A stretch of 19,518 nt of DNA from Globomyces pollinis-pini (taxonomy: Eukaryota; Chytridiomycota; Chytridiomycetes; Rhizophydiales; Globomycetaceae): NCBI GenBank assembly GCA_025399215.1, contig MU621386.1:995-20512 (forward strand), given 5' to 3'. Below the pieces are notes generated by a model. It made no database searches, was not told the DNA's origin, and worked only from the letters and a program-made list of their open reading frames with translations. Numbering within the stretch: position 1 is the stretch's first letter; each line of letters opens with the position of its first letter. Position numbers and translations under genes: made by a program. Shown here one piece after another: positions 1-8,798 of this stretch.

Positions 1-98
1 CCCAAGAATCCACCACAGACACCATTCAATGGAGCTAGCTTTGAAACTGGAACAGCCAAAACGTTGAGACACATAGTAAGAGTAACGATGAACATCAT
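1..98 (-). CDS. Secreted cysteine-rich repeat protein, 5' fragment
   Basis: This is the first 32 codons of a minus-strand gene that runs off the left edge of the window. The ATG is the reverse complement of 96-98. The product starts with a hydrophobic signal peptide (MMFIVTLTMCLNVLAVPVS), followed by the beginning of the first Cys repeat (APLNGVCGGFLG). It matches the complete gene at 18493-19137 almost base for base. Two substitutions change residues: Ala to Thr in the signal peptide, and Pro to Leu just before the first repeat. It is therefore a paralogue of the right-hand gene, not the same locus. Function is unknown; secretion is inferred from the signal peptide. Confidence 0.75.
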   Translation of the reverse strand, partial: MMFIVTLTMCLNVLAVPVSKLAPLNGVCGGFL

Positions 99-477
99 TG
101 TAAGATAAATATTATTTTAATGTATTGCGATAGATTTACTCCCACATTTATGTGAAATCCTGTGTGACAAGTTTGAGTTTTGTGTTTGAATTTGAATCCA
201 AATGCAGAATACGGAATTACTAAACACAATGGTGTTTCTCACATCAATTGTACATTACCAGTCTACCACTTTGTCGCAACTCCACAACAGACTGCTTGTC
301 TACACATGAAGTTCTATTCAGTTTAACACCACACCAAAGCTGTTAAGGCATTATGGTTACTGTGTGGGGGTTTCATGAATTTCTGAATTTAGAAATATTG
401 CGAGGAAATTGAATTGGATTTCAGGACACAAGCTATTCTGGGAAAGCTTCAAATCGCGACCTACCCTTTCAAGAATC
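1..477. repeat. Left copy of terminal direct repeat
   Basis: Bases 1-477 align in the same orientation with 19040-19518. Roughly the first 280 bases are about 98% identical (six substitutions counted). The next ~80 bases are clearly diverged with small length changes. Bases 362-477 appear identical to 19403-19518. The unit covers the 5' end of the Cys-rich secreted gene plus at least 380 bp upstream. The true unit is probably longer, because both copies are cut by the window. Confidence 0.9.
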
Positions 478-780
478 CCTGAAAGGGGTCTCAACACAAG
501 AACATGATTCAAGAGTTGCTGCTTTCTCGCTTTAGAAACAATGATTTAGATAGTATGGCAGTGCTTAAAATAAATATTTTCTCGTATCCTATTGAAGTGT
601 TTTTCCACAACTCATCGAATTATTTTTGTATGTCAAGTTTCAAGATATTCCAAATTCAGAATATTGTACATTGTGGGTGGAAATACAAATGCTTTTCAGA
701 CACAAACTACAGAAAGGAGCTGAGTCGTGACCTACCTTTTCCAGTACTAAATATGGGTCTTACATACATAGACTCTTCTG
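370..780. repeat. Two diverged copies of an upstream element, period about 267 bp
   Basis: Bases from 370 onward (GTTTCATGAATTTCTGAATT...) align with bases from 637 onward (GTTTCAAGATATTCCAAATT...). The match continues through TTTCAGGACACAAGC versus TTTCAGACACAAAC and ATCGCGACCTACCCTTT versus AGTCGTGACCTACCTTTT. The copies are much more diverged than the terminal repeats. The first copy lies in the segment that is identical at both window ends. Upstream regulatory DNA of the Cys-rich gene family or a remnant of a duplicated exon are both possible. Confidence 0.5.
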
Positions 781-893
781 GCTATCGCTTACTGACAGGT
801 GATGTGAGAACAGAAGACAAGGCAGTAGTTACTGCCAGCTGTTACTTTATAGGTGATGACTGGGATGGACATTTCAATAGTACAACCAAGTAG
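504..893 (+). CDS. Uncharacterised ORF, possibly not a real gene
   Basis: A 129-codon ATG-initiated frame with no recognised domain. A frame this long is somewhat unusual in such AT-rich DNA, and its second half lacks the hydrophobic, low-complexity look of most chance frames. It overlaps the second copy of the diverged upstream repeat; in frame, that copy reads FSDTNY...SRDLPF, resembling FQDTSY...NRDLPF read from the first copy. It contains intron-like strings of the local size class (for example 628-659, GTATGT...CAG), so the true exon structure could differ. Function unknown; it may be a remnant of duplicated coding DNA. Confidence 0.25.
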   Translation: MIQELLLSRFRNNDLDSMAVLKINIFSYPIEVFFHNSSNYFCMSSFKIFQIQNIVHCGWKYKCFSDTNYRKELSRDLPFPVLNMGLTYIDSSGYRLLTGDVRTEDKAVVTASCYFIGDDWDGHFNSTTK

Positions 894-1145
894 ATTTACA
901 TATGAATATCATCATTCACTTCATCTGATATGAGTAAGAAAGGACATTCGTAACCATCTAACCACAACGACCTTGGACTGTCTCACATCCTCTAATATTT
1001 ACTATTTATGGATTGAGAAACGTCATTTAATCTATCTTAATGTACTTCAGAGACAAAAATCCCAAACTTTTGAAGATTGTGACAACAGATGAGGTAAAAT
1101 AAAGAGTAAAGATTATGTAGTGTAATGTGGCGAAAATTTCAAGTT
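894..1145. other. Intergenic, no gene seen
   Basis: AT-rich spacer with no convincing open frame. The final ten bases (1136-1145, ATTTCAAGTT), directly before the tRNA, are shared with the 5' flank of the other Leu tRNA in the window. Confidence 0.6.
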
Positions 1146-1227
1146 GGACGGATGGCCGAGTGGTCTAAGGCGTCACGTTTAGGCCGTGATCTCTTCGGAG
1201 GCGAGGGTTCGAACCCCTCTTCGTTCA
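1146..1227 (+). tRNA. tRNA-Leu (anticodon UAG)
   Basis: The full cloverleaf can be folded by eye. The acceptor is 1146-1152 pairing with 1220-1226 (two G-U pairs), with discriminator A at 1227. The D stem is GCC/GGC. The anticodon stem is TCACG/CGTGA around loop TTTAGGC, with anticodon TAG at 1180-1182. The long variable arm has a CTC-TTCG-GAG hairpin, typical of class II tRNAs. The T arm is GAGGG-TTCGAAC-CCCTC. It reads CUA and probably CUG. The A discriminator supports Leu. There is no intron, and CCA is not encoded. A short T run (1229-1232) just after the gene fits a Pol III terminator. Confidence 0.95.
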
Positions 1228-1638
1228 ATTTTGCTGATCACTTCATTTTTGGGACTCAATCATTTTTACTAGAACTTATAAAATTCCGACTTAATTGTAA
1301 GGTTTATAATAATTTTATTGCATGAGATAATAATGCCTTTAGAAAGGCATAAGTATTAATGAGATGTATGTAAATTTAAAAGCGGGTAAAACTCATCAGA
1401 TAGAACTTAAGACTGATAATCACATGAAATACATATCCCTGAACTCCATACATAGGAAATTTTGTAAAGTTAGAAGCTGAAAAATGTTTGTCCAATTGTT
1501 TGTTTGTTTGTCCAGACACTATGTTTGACGCTTTAACTTTGTATATTGCAACGATATTTTTAGTGATATTGCTATATACATTTAAGCAAGGATCAGATGT
1601 GGTATTCACTATTTGTCTACTTAAAATAGATTATTTCG
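1228..1638. other. Intergenic / promoter region, no gene seen
   Basis: AT-rich spacer between the tRNA and the MTFR1-like gene. It includes a short TGTT/TTGT-rich stretch near 1485-1515. Any small 5' exon of the downstream gene would lie here, but none can be supported. Confidence 0.5.
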
Positions 1639-2307
1639 ATGTTGTTGAAACAGGATGAACTTGATTTTAGAAGTGAAGCTATTATAGAGAGATTGGAAAG
1701 TATAGAACAGAAGTATATGCAACTATCTGGAGATTTGGAAAGGATATCAAGCCATCAACCTCAGTCATCCGTTCAAAGTATCCCTTCAGTCGTTTCCTCT
1801 TCTATTCCATTACCTCCACCACCACCCCCACCAATGATGGCCCAACCAAAAATAGTCATTCCATCAAAGCGTATCGTGACTGAGAAGGTGGTTGAAGAAC
1901 GGAAAGAAGAGAAGGATACTGATGTTATGTCTCATTTATTGAGAGAATTGACCAATCGAGAACGTCGAACAATTACATTTGAGTACTTAAATAATATCTA
2001 ACCTTGAAGATCACCTCGAAGCAAACGAGTTCAATCAAACCTCAAATCAAAAGATCTTCAACATTTACTAGAATCCCAACATAGCGTCAAGAAGAATCAA
2101 AACTTGATATTTCCAAACCCAAAAGATATTGAGAATACAAAGTTACGAAAAACTGATGTTCAGTATTCACCACATGGTACAATATTGAAACAGTCAAGAT
2201 TGCCAGAAAATGCAGATGATATTGGTATTCAAAATGAATTCTCATTTTTAATAGCGTCATCATTAAGGAAAAAGTTCTCTCTGGCTTATAAAACTCGGTC
2301 TAGTTAA
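1639..2307 (+). CDS. MTFR1-like mitochondrial fission regulator family protein
   Basis: Two exons, 1639-1982 and 2010-2307, joined across a 27-nt intron (GTACTT...TCTAACCTTGAAG), give 213 residues in one frame. Order of features: a short coiled-coil-like segment (about residues 8-38), a Ser/Pro linker with a run of eight prolines (about 59-66), a Lys/Glu-rich middle, a KLRKTDVQYSPHGTIL segment, and a C-terminal FLIASSLRKKFSLAY. The family (PF05308; animal MTFR1/MTFR2/MTFR1L) has the same order: coiled coil, polyproline, a KLRxVxRSPGGxP-like motif and a final L(I/A)xALKxKFA helix. Family members promote mitochondrial fission or affect respiration in animals. An in-frame stop at 1627-1629 supports the ATG at 1639, but a missing 5' exon is possible. 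The assignment rests on motif order, not a search. Confidence 0.5.
1983..2009 (+). other. 27-nt spliceosomal intron (MTFR1-like gene)
   Basis: Begins GTACTT, has a TCTAAC branch-like motif and ends GAAG. Read through, it gives an in-frame TAA. Removing it keeps the frame open for a further 98 codons. Confidence 0.6.
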
Positions 2308-2338
2308 AACAAACCCGAAAAATGATTACCTATATATA

Positions 2339-2344
2339 AATAAA
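2339..2344 (+). terminator. AATAAA polyadenylation signal (MTFR1-like gene)
   Basis: Canonical AATAAA about 31 nt after the TAG stop. Confidence 0.5.
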
Positions 2345-2665
2345 GTAGGGTTTTTTGAATGGATGAAATAACTGATTCTAAATGCTTCTTGTCTACAGAA
2401 ACCAAGTAGATTAAAGCACATTTAATATTATAATGGTTAATATCTATACGGACATATTTACGGACTTTTTGCTGGCTGGGTGTTCAATACATTTCCTATT
2501 ACGATCATTTGTCCAAAGCTTAGTAGTATGGTTGACTACTATATTACTACTAAAGATGGCACGAAATGATATTCACTGCCAAATTTTTGGCCCTGGCTCT
2601 AGCAAAAAAGTACAGGAAAATCTCACGTAACTTTGATTGTTGTTGATCAACTGGTAAGGACTAGG

Positions 2666-2709
2666 GTGTTAGCCCAGATAGTAAGCTGCTACTTTATCTG
2701 GGTTAACAC
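2666..2709. repeat. Inverted repeat / hairpin
   Basis: Arms 2666-2680 (GTGTTAGCCCAGATA) and 2695-2709 (TATCTGGGTTAACAC) pair over 15 positions with one mismatch, which would be a G-U pair in RNA. The loop is 14 nt. Weaker complementarity extends outward (TGGTAAGGACTAG against CTATTTCTTATCCTTTACCA). It could be the core of a small foldback element or a structured RNA. Confidence 0.7.
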
Positions 2710-3168
2710 GCTATTTCTTATCCTTTACCATAGTTTTATCAGTTTCTGAAGTTCTTTCAGGGTATAATCCTTTTTTTAGAGATTCACTGACTACAAAAGC
2801 TCTCAACTCTTTGAGTCAAATACGATTTAAGATTATTAAGTAGCATCAGATCAATAATATTGGATAAATTGTTATTTTTTACTAATTTATCTGTCAACAA
2901 AACTGGGATGAAAGGCATGAAGTATGGGTTTGTCACAGAAACATCCTACTATACTACCTAGTCATTATTCTGTTGAATTATATTTTGACTTTATGTAAAT
3001 TTTGTTTTTGCTTGGAATTGATTTTAGCAGTGAGTTTTTGTTAAGAATATAGGTATCCTTTACCAAACGTATATTTTCCTATCTATGCGACTGATTACTC
3101 TGATGATTTAATTTGAATTCGGTAAAGGCATTCCCTTCATCTTCGTTTTTTTCAATTTTTAAATCAAA

Positions 3169-6100
3169 ATGTCAGATTCAGAAGGTGAAGACCTATTTTC
3201 AGATGAGAACGAGGAAGAGTTTGAAGATGAACAAATTCAACCCCAGAAGAAGAAGCAAAAAAGAGCTCCTGGAATGCAGTTCATCGATCTTCAAGCTACT
3301 GTTGATGATGATGATGACGATGATGAGGATGAGGAAGCTGAAGATGGATTTGAATACAATGACGACCTCGAAGTAGAACCTACTTCCAGGGATAGGGCAT
3401 TGTATGGTAAAGTAGATGCAAAGAGACAGCAAAGAGAGGAAGAATCAGCAGAAATCATTGCAGAGAGGATGAAGCAACGTTATGGGAGGTCTGAAGCATC
3501 TCGGGGAGGATTCAGAGGTGATCTAGAGCATGTACCTCAAGATTTACTGATTCCTTCTGTACATGATCCTAAACTTTGGTTAGTAAAATGCAAGGTACTT
3601 TCATATTACAATCTTTTATCTATAGCCTGGTGCTGAAAAAACAATTATCTTTAATCTTTGTCGTAAAGCATTTGATATCGAATTTTCTAATAGACCAATG
3701 CAAATAATGTCATGTTTTACGAGGGACAATTTAAAAGGATATATTTACCTTGAAGCAGAAAAGCAAGCTCATGTTGTTGAAGGTATTGGTACACTCTGTT
3801 AATATGAAGCTATTGACAAAATGAATAATATGTACGGTTCTCGTTTGCAATTAGTTCCTGTAAACGAAATGGTTGACTGTTTACGAACCAAACCAAAAGA
3901 ATTAGACATTAAACTTGGCATGTGGATACGTATCAAACGAGGAAAATATGAGGGTGACTTGGCAAAGGTGGATTAGTTATTTAGTTTAACTTTCAGGTCT
4001 TAGATATCTCAGAATCGGGAGATAATGTTACTGTAAAGTTGATACCCCGCTTGGATTATTCAAGGGATGCGACAAAGCGTAAGAAAGGAGCAAATGACAT
4101 ACGCCATCCTCAAAAACTGTTTAATCCCCATGACGTGAAGTAACATTTTCTTGATTTAAATTTTTAGTAAACGTGAAGTTACCGCATCGCAAGGTGGTTT
4201 CACTTATCAAGGAGAATTTTTTGATAAGGATGGATACCTTGAAAAGTTGATGAAACTCACCTCCATTGAGAGTAAAAACGTCAATCCAACTTTGGACGAA
4301 ATAACTCGATTTTCAGGAGGAATGGTTAATGACAGAAGTGAAGAGCTTGCAAGACTTTCTAATCCGAATGTTGCAACTGGTGAAGATTTTCAAAATGGAG
4401 AAAAGGTCATTGTATTATCGGGTGAAATGCGAAACGTACCGGGTGTAGTACACTCCGTAGATCATGACGTAGTGACTATCATTCCTGATAAATCTTACGG
4501 GCTGGCAGTAAGAGTTATTTACCTAAGTATAGAATTTTGTTCAATATGCAGCAAGTGAAATTGCAAAGCGTTTTGTAGAAGGAGATCATGCTAAAGTGAT
4601 GAGTGGTATTCATAAAGATCAATCAGGATTAGTATTAAAAGTGGACAATAATGTTGTGACTTTATTATGTGATTCAACCCTTAAACCAGTATATTTTATC
4701 TTCTAACTTTAGATTGAAATATTCTCCAAAGACTTGCGTACTGCAACTGATGCAACTGCTATTGTGCCGTCCACGTCTCAGTATGATATATATGATCTCG
4801 TGCAACTGTCGTACGTACATCTATGATTAAACTTAGCCCGAATGAACTTGGAGTTATTGTTAAAATAGAAAAAGACATTTATACATTGCTGGATCCATAT
4901 GGAAATATTTCCCGAATCAAGCCTCAACAGATACGAAGTAAAAGAGATAGTTCCAGAGCAGTTACTTCAGACACAAATGGCAGACCAATAGGTGCCTCGG
5001 ATACTGTTATCGTTTTGGATGATCAGTTTGGATCGAGAAAACAAGCGGAAGTCCTTCATATTTATCGGTCGTTTGTATATCTAAAATCAAAAGATGTTAT
5101 TGAGAATGGAGGTGTTTTTGTCACAAAGAGCTCTAACGTGGCAATTTTAACAGCTAAAATGTCAAGTAATTCAAACAATATGCCTGCAAACCAAATTGTA
5201 CAATCATCTTTTGGATCAAGAGGAGGAGCTCGTGGTGGCCGTGGTGGTGGACGAGGATTTAGAGACCCACTGAGAGGCAAAACAGTTACTGTTGTTGGTG
5301 GTCCATACAAAGGTTATCTTGGAATTGTAAAAGATGTAACCGAAACACATGCCAGAGTTGAGTTACATACACATAGTCGAACAATTAATATCGAGAAAGA
5401 GAAACTAAAGGAACAAGGAGCACAAGATTCTTACTCCAGTCGTCGTCCTGACTACAAAAGTAATACTGCTAGATATGAAGGTTCTCGAACTCCAATGCAT
5501 GGATCGAAAACACCAATGGTCGATAACGATAGTAGATCGTCCGCATGGAACGCGGGCAGTAAAACTCCAGCGTATGAGTCAGGATCAAGGACTCTTGCTT
5601 GGGATGCTGGATCTAAAACTCCGGCATACGATGCAGCATCCAAGACTCCTGCATGGGATGCACCAAGCACTCCTGCGTGGGAAGCTGGTAGTCGAACTCC
5701 AGCGCGCGATGCCGATGGATTTAGGTATTCTTATATATATGTAACCTTTAGAAACATTGCCACACCTAACGCAGCTCCTGCTACACCTGGCTATCTAGAA
5801 ACTCATGACATATCTACACCTTATGTGCCTGCAACACCTGGTGTGTTCCCAACAACACCAGCACCACACTCAAGCTCTCATACACCATATCCTAGCATGA
5901 ACAGCTCTGCAGCAACACCAGCTACACCATTTGTTCAAGATATTAACACGCCTTTAGCTATACCATCTACACCAGCTGCAAACCAAGATTATTATAATCA
6001 CCAAGCAACAGGTACAATAGTGTTTTCTAAGCAATGTAGTATCCCAAACAGGCAAAAATTGGATCACATCAAATATTCAGGTTGTAGTTATATCATCATC

Positions 6101-6398
6101 AAAAGGAAATTTTGCTGGTGGAAAGTATGATAACCAAACCGGCTCGTGTACGTCAGTATCTGATAACAAGGCCACCATATCATTTAGCAATGGTGATAAC
6201 GCAGTAATACCACAAGACTTTTTAAAGCCGATTGCACCACAAAAGAAAGAGCAGTTTAAAGTTATTAAAGGTGAAGGACGTGGTAAAGTTGGACATTTAC
6301 TATCAATTGATGGACAAGAAGGTGTTGTTCGTATTGATGGAAATGAAGATATTCTTATGATGAACTTGGATTGTTTAGCAAAATTATCAGTTTCATAA
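3169..6398 (+). CDS. SPT5: Transcription elongation factor SPT5
   Basis: Large subunit of the Spt4-Spt5 (DSIF) complex, which binds RNA polymerase II and controls pausing and elongation in the nucleus. Ten exons separated by nine introns give 994 residues, close to the family norm. Introns: 3595-3625, 3783-3809, 3968-3996, 4140-4167, 4527-4551, 4689-4712, 4811-4836, 5725-5751, 6012-6039. Domains in order: an acidic N terminus with a seven-Asp run; the NGN domain starting near residue 137 (KLWLVKCKPGAEKTI); several KOW domains (for example EGDHAKVMSG and VVGGPYKGYLGIVKD); an Arg/Gly-rich stretch near 620-637; a C-terminal repeat region near 707-787; a Thr/Pro-rich tail; and a final KOW ending in LAKLSVS. 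The C-terminal repeats vary on GSKTPAWDAG, the type phosphorylated by P-TEFb-class kinases. The third intron has an atypical GTGGAT donor. An AATAAA overlaps the stop. Start: first ATG, followed directly by the acidic region. Confidence 0.95.
5479..5720 (+). repeat. SPT5 C-terminal repeat-coding region
   Basis: About eight to nine degenerate copies of a nine-residue unit of the form G-S-(K/R)-T-P-A-(W/Y)-(D/E)-(A/S). Some units have lost the Thr-Pro (for example RSSAWNAG and SRTLAWDAG). In other fungi and animals these Thr residues are the elongation-kinase target. Confidence 0.8.
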
Positions 6399-6402
6399 TA
6401 AA
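6397..6402 (+). terminator. AATAAA overlapping SPT5 stop codon
   Basis: AATAAA starts at the second base of the TAA stop (6396-6398). A second AATAAA-like run follows near 6435-6441. The whole spacer to the next gene is 125 bp. Confidence 0.5.
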
Positions 6403-6472
6403 TTCATAAATATCGATTACTTGTTGAAATGGGAATAATAAAATGATACGTGGGTGTGTTTCTGATTGTCCG

Positions 6473-6486
6473 TGTCAGATCTGACA
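6473..6486. promoter_or_regulatory. Perfect 14-bp palindrome in kinase promoter
   Basis: TGTCAGATCTGACA is exactly self-complementary and ends 37 bases upstream of the kinase ATG, in a 125-bp intergenic space. This suits a site for a dimeric transcription factor; no known factor is assigned. Confidence 0.4.
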
Positions 6487-6523
6487 ATTTTGTGCACAAC
6501 TATTTTTAGATTATTTATCAGAT

Positions 6524-7647
6524 ATGCTTGGAAATAACCCCACACCTACTATATGGAACAGATATACACCACAAAGTCTGATTGGAAATGGAATGTATGG
6601 AAAAGTTCACAAAGCCAAATGCAAGTTTTCTGGTCAAACTGTTGCCATCAAAGAAACATTATCAGATGCTGAAGGAGTACAACCTACTACATTACGTGAA
6701 ATTGCGATCTTGAGACAAATCAACCACATCAATGTGATCAAGTAAGAATAACAATCATTGAATTCATAAATAATAGAATGATTGAAGCAGATCAGTGTAT
6801 GAAAAACCTACAAGTTTTTATTGTTATGGAATATGCTGATCAAGATCTATATAAATTCATGAAATCACAACAACCAGTACCATTATCCAAGTATCATACA
6901 AAAGTATGAATGAAAATGTCATTAACCTTAGAGTTTCTTGAAGCAACTATTGACTGGTGTTGCAGAGCTTCACAAGTTTGGGATCATTCATCGGGATCTA
7001 AAACCACAAAATATACTTATTATTGCCAAAAAAGATGATAAATATTTGGTTAAAATAGCCGATTTTGGTCTCTCAAGACGCTGTGGGCCTGTTCATGGTA
7101 GCTATACACCAGAGACACAAACTATGCTCTATCGAGCCCCAGAAATCTTCATGGGAATTGACATGTACACTAACTCTGTCGATATTTGGAGTTGTGGATG
7201 TATATTTGCTGGTATTTAAGCAATTAGTTAATAATTTCAGAGATGGCTAGAGGAGAACCTATTTTTCAAGCTGAACGTGAAATCGAGTTATGGGAAGATA
7301 TAACAAGGTATTTATTTCATTTTTTATTCTTATACCTTAGAATATTGGGACAACCAACTCCTAGTGAGTTGGCACTACTTCAAAATGATCTGATTCCAAT
7401 TGGAAATCGCGAAAAAAGTAATTTCACTGATATGATTCCTACATTATGTGAAAAGGGAAATGATTTATTAACTGTATTTGGATTTTTAAAACTCAATTTC
7501 ATATAGGCAATGCTAGGATTTACTCATCATACACGAGTAACAGCTAAAGTTGCTCTCGACTTTCCATATTTGAGTGAACTAAAGGAACAACCTGAGTTAT
7601 TTCTGGATAAGAAAGATGCCAAAAGTACTCATGGTTCAATAAACTAA
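6524..7647 (+). CDS. Cyclin-dependent kinase family protein (CMGC Ser/Thr kinase)
   Basis: Six exons with introns at 6742-6776, 6904-6931, 7212-7240, 7308-7340 and 7474-7506 give 321 residues, the size of a bare kinase domain. Visible kinase parts: Gly loop IGNGMYG (20-26), VAIK lysine 43, cyclin-binding helix QPTTLRE (53-59) where CDK1 has PSTAIRE, catalytic HRDLKPQN (135-142), DFG (159-161), a T-loop with a TPETQT segment around Thr174, and YRAPE (182-186). These residues indicate an active enzyme. The helix sequence resembles the PPTTLRE/PPTALRE of plant B-type CDKs more than CDK7, CDK8 or CDK9. YRAPE is preceded by ML where CDKs usually have LW. The subfamily is therefore uncertain. A DDK insert precedes the DFG. 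The start ATG is followed by a normal 19-residue lead-in. AATAAA occurs 2 nt before the stop. Confidence 0.85.
7638..7643 (+). terminator. AATAAA just before kinase stop codon
   Basis: AATAAA lies inside the last codons (TCA ATA AAC TAA) of the CDK-like gene. The next gene starts 67 bp after the stop, leaving little room for another signal. Confidence 0.35.
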
Positions 7648-7714
7648 TCACTTGTTTTTATGTTTTCTGGTAATGGTGTTGAGTAGATTTAAAAGGTTAT
7701 AATTTTTTCCTGTG

Positions 7715-8335
7715 ATGGAAGATTTTGTTGAACAAGAATTGGGTAAAGGATCTAGGAAGTTTTCTATGAAGAATTTATCCAGATGGACTTTGTTGGATTC
7801 AGTTGCAATGATATATCTACTTCTACTGACAATACCTTTCTGGTTATCTTTCACGAACTTTCTATACATACAATTTTATCAACATAATCTCATCGGTCAT
7901 ATTCAACATGATTTTTATATTAATTATGAAATTGGGTTATTCCTGGAATCAGCAATTACAATGGTTAGACAAAAGAGTTGGAGCAATACAGAAACATTCA
8001 TCTATTGGACCAGCAGTATTGGTTGTTTGGCCAAGATATTGATGAAATCCATGGCTGTGAATGAAGGTAAAATGGAGTGTGGAATTTGATTTCTTAGAGT
8101 CAGTTTTGATCTTGAGTGGAATGGGAATACAATTAGATTCAACTTCATTGATAGGTTCAAAAACCTCAATATTCATACCTTTGGAAGATTTAAAAGATGT
8201 TATAATATCAGAAGGTATGAAGTTCTGTGATCATTTTTATACTCAGGGATACGTAGATGGAGTGTCATATTTTACATGACAATCATTACAAGAACAAATC
8301 ACAAAATAATAGTGTTGTTCGAGGTAAAGCTATAG
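7715..8335 (+). CDS. PIGH: PIG-H / GPI15, GPI-GlcNAc transferase subunit
   Basis: Subunit of the ER-membrane complex that transfers GlcNAc to phosphatidylinositol, the first step of GPI-anchor synthesis. Three exons with introns 8067-8097 and 8215-8246 give 185 residues; human PIG-H has 188. The recognisable PIG-H core spans the first intron: VNEESVLILSGMGIQLDS, then SKTSIFIPLEDLKDVIISEG, then after the second intron a strand-rich end (WSVIFYMTIITRTNHKIIVLFEV). The N-terminal part has a hydrophobic segment (MIYLLLLTIPFWLSF) and a weaker one before the core, where the family has a membrane hairpin. The N-terminal half is poorly conserved, so a further intron there cannot be excluded. The ATG at 7715 is the first in this frame after the kinase gene 67 bp upstream. 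Confidence 0.85.
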
Positions 8336-8516
8336 TGTAATATTGATATCCAGACCTCACTGCCAAGACTTCACATTTTAGAGCGGGTGTATATACATGT
8401 GCAAAATGTATTGTTTAATGGACAAGATTGAACCTTGTTCTTGATATCCCCCATTTGTTGAATTAATAGAATACCAATAAAGTAGCAATAATTTTGAATA
8501 ATTTTTATTGCAACGT
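8336..8516. other. Convergent intergenic region with 3' signals
   Basis: Spacer between the converging PIG-H and ATP19-like genes. TTTATT at 8504-8509 is an AATAAA signal on the minus strand, 7-8 nt past the ATP19-like stop. Confidence 0.5.
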
Positions 8517-8798
8517 TTAGGCATTGAAAGCTGCACGGGCCAAGACTGGTTTGTGAGATTCATTTTCTTTGTGGGCAATATAACGTTTAACGAATGCTTC
8601 TTGTTCAGGGGAATCGAAAGTGACAGGAGCTGGTTTAGCAGTTAATTTGGAATATTGGATTTTAGCAGTTACAAATGCAGCACTTCCAGCGAGAAAGTAT
8701 GCGACAAGCTGAAGATTAAAGAATCAGTTCCTTACTTTGTAACGCTGGACTTTTAATCCAGCGATATTGAATATTTCCATCGGATTTCCTCCAGCCAT
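8517..8798 (-). CDS. ATP19: ATP synthase subunit K (Atp19/DAPIT-like)
   Basis: Small subunit of the mitochondrial F1Fo-ATP synthase associated with dimers of the complex in fungi (counterpart of animal DAPIT). Two exons joined across a 27-nt intron (8709-8735) give 84 residues. The N terminus carries the family hallmark F-x-I-x-G-x-x-V (MEIFNIAGLKVQRYK), directly followed by one membrane span (LVAYFLAGSAAFVTA). A hydrophilic tail follows with SPEQEAFVKRYI, matching the D/E-E-x-F-(I/V) helix of fungal Atp19. The gene is too small to be found without splicing. It is divergent from VMA12 with only 74 bp between the start codons. Product inferred from topology and motifs; moderately sure. Confidence 0.75.

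Larger units (their letters stand above)
2308..3168. other. Long intergenic region; possible old element remnant
   Basis: No gene is supported. The stretch 2445-2630 has repeated TACGGAC words and ends near the hairpin at 2666-2709. This suggests a decayed non-coding repeat, but no transposase or intact terminal repeat is visible. The last ~100 bases are the SPT5 promoter and 5' leader. Confidence 0.45.

Noticed and set aside
1376..1609. Minus-strand 77-codon frame
   Set aside because: Low-complexity hydrophobic composition, no family resemblance, and located in the tRNA-to-gene spacer.
2433..2630. 65-codon plus-strand frame as a gene
   Set aside because: It begins in repeated TACGGAC words and has no domain; more likely part of a decayed non-coding repeat.
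4501..4551. GTAAGA at 4508 as the SPT5 intron 5 donor
   Set aside because: Using it with the acceptor at 4551 or 4527 puts the following KOW-linker exon out of frame. The GTATAG donor at 4527 restores SEIAKRFVEGDH in frame.
6012..6051. A 40-nt version of SPT5 intron 9 ending at CCCAAACAG
   Set aside because: It also keeps the frame, but the 28-nt version (6012-6039, with TTCTAAG branch-like motif) fits the size class of all other introns. The two cannot be fully separated without transcripts.
6524..7647. Calling the kinase CDK8/SRB10
   Set aside because: The cyclin helix is QPTTLRE and not the SMSACRE type, and the DFG motif is standard rather than DMG. Only the general CDK family is supported.
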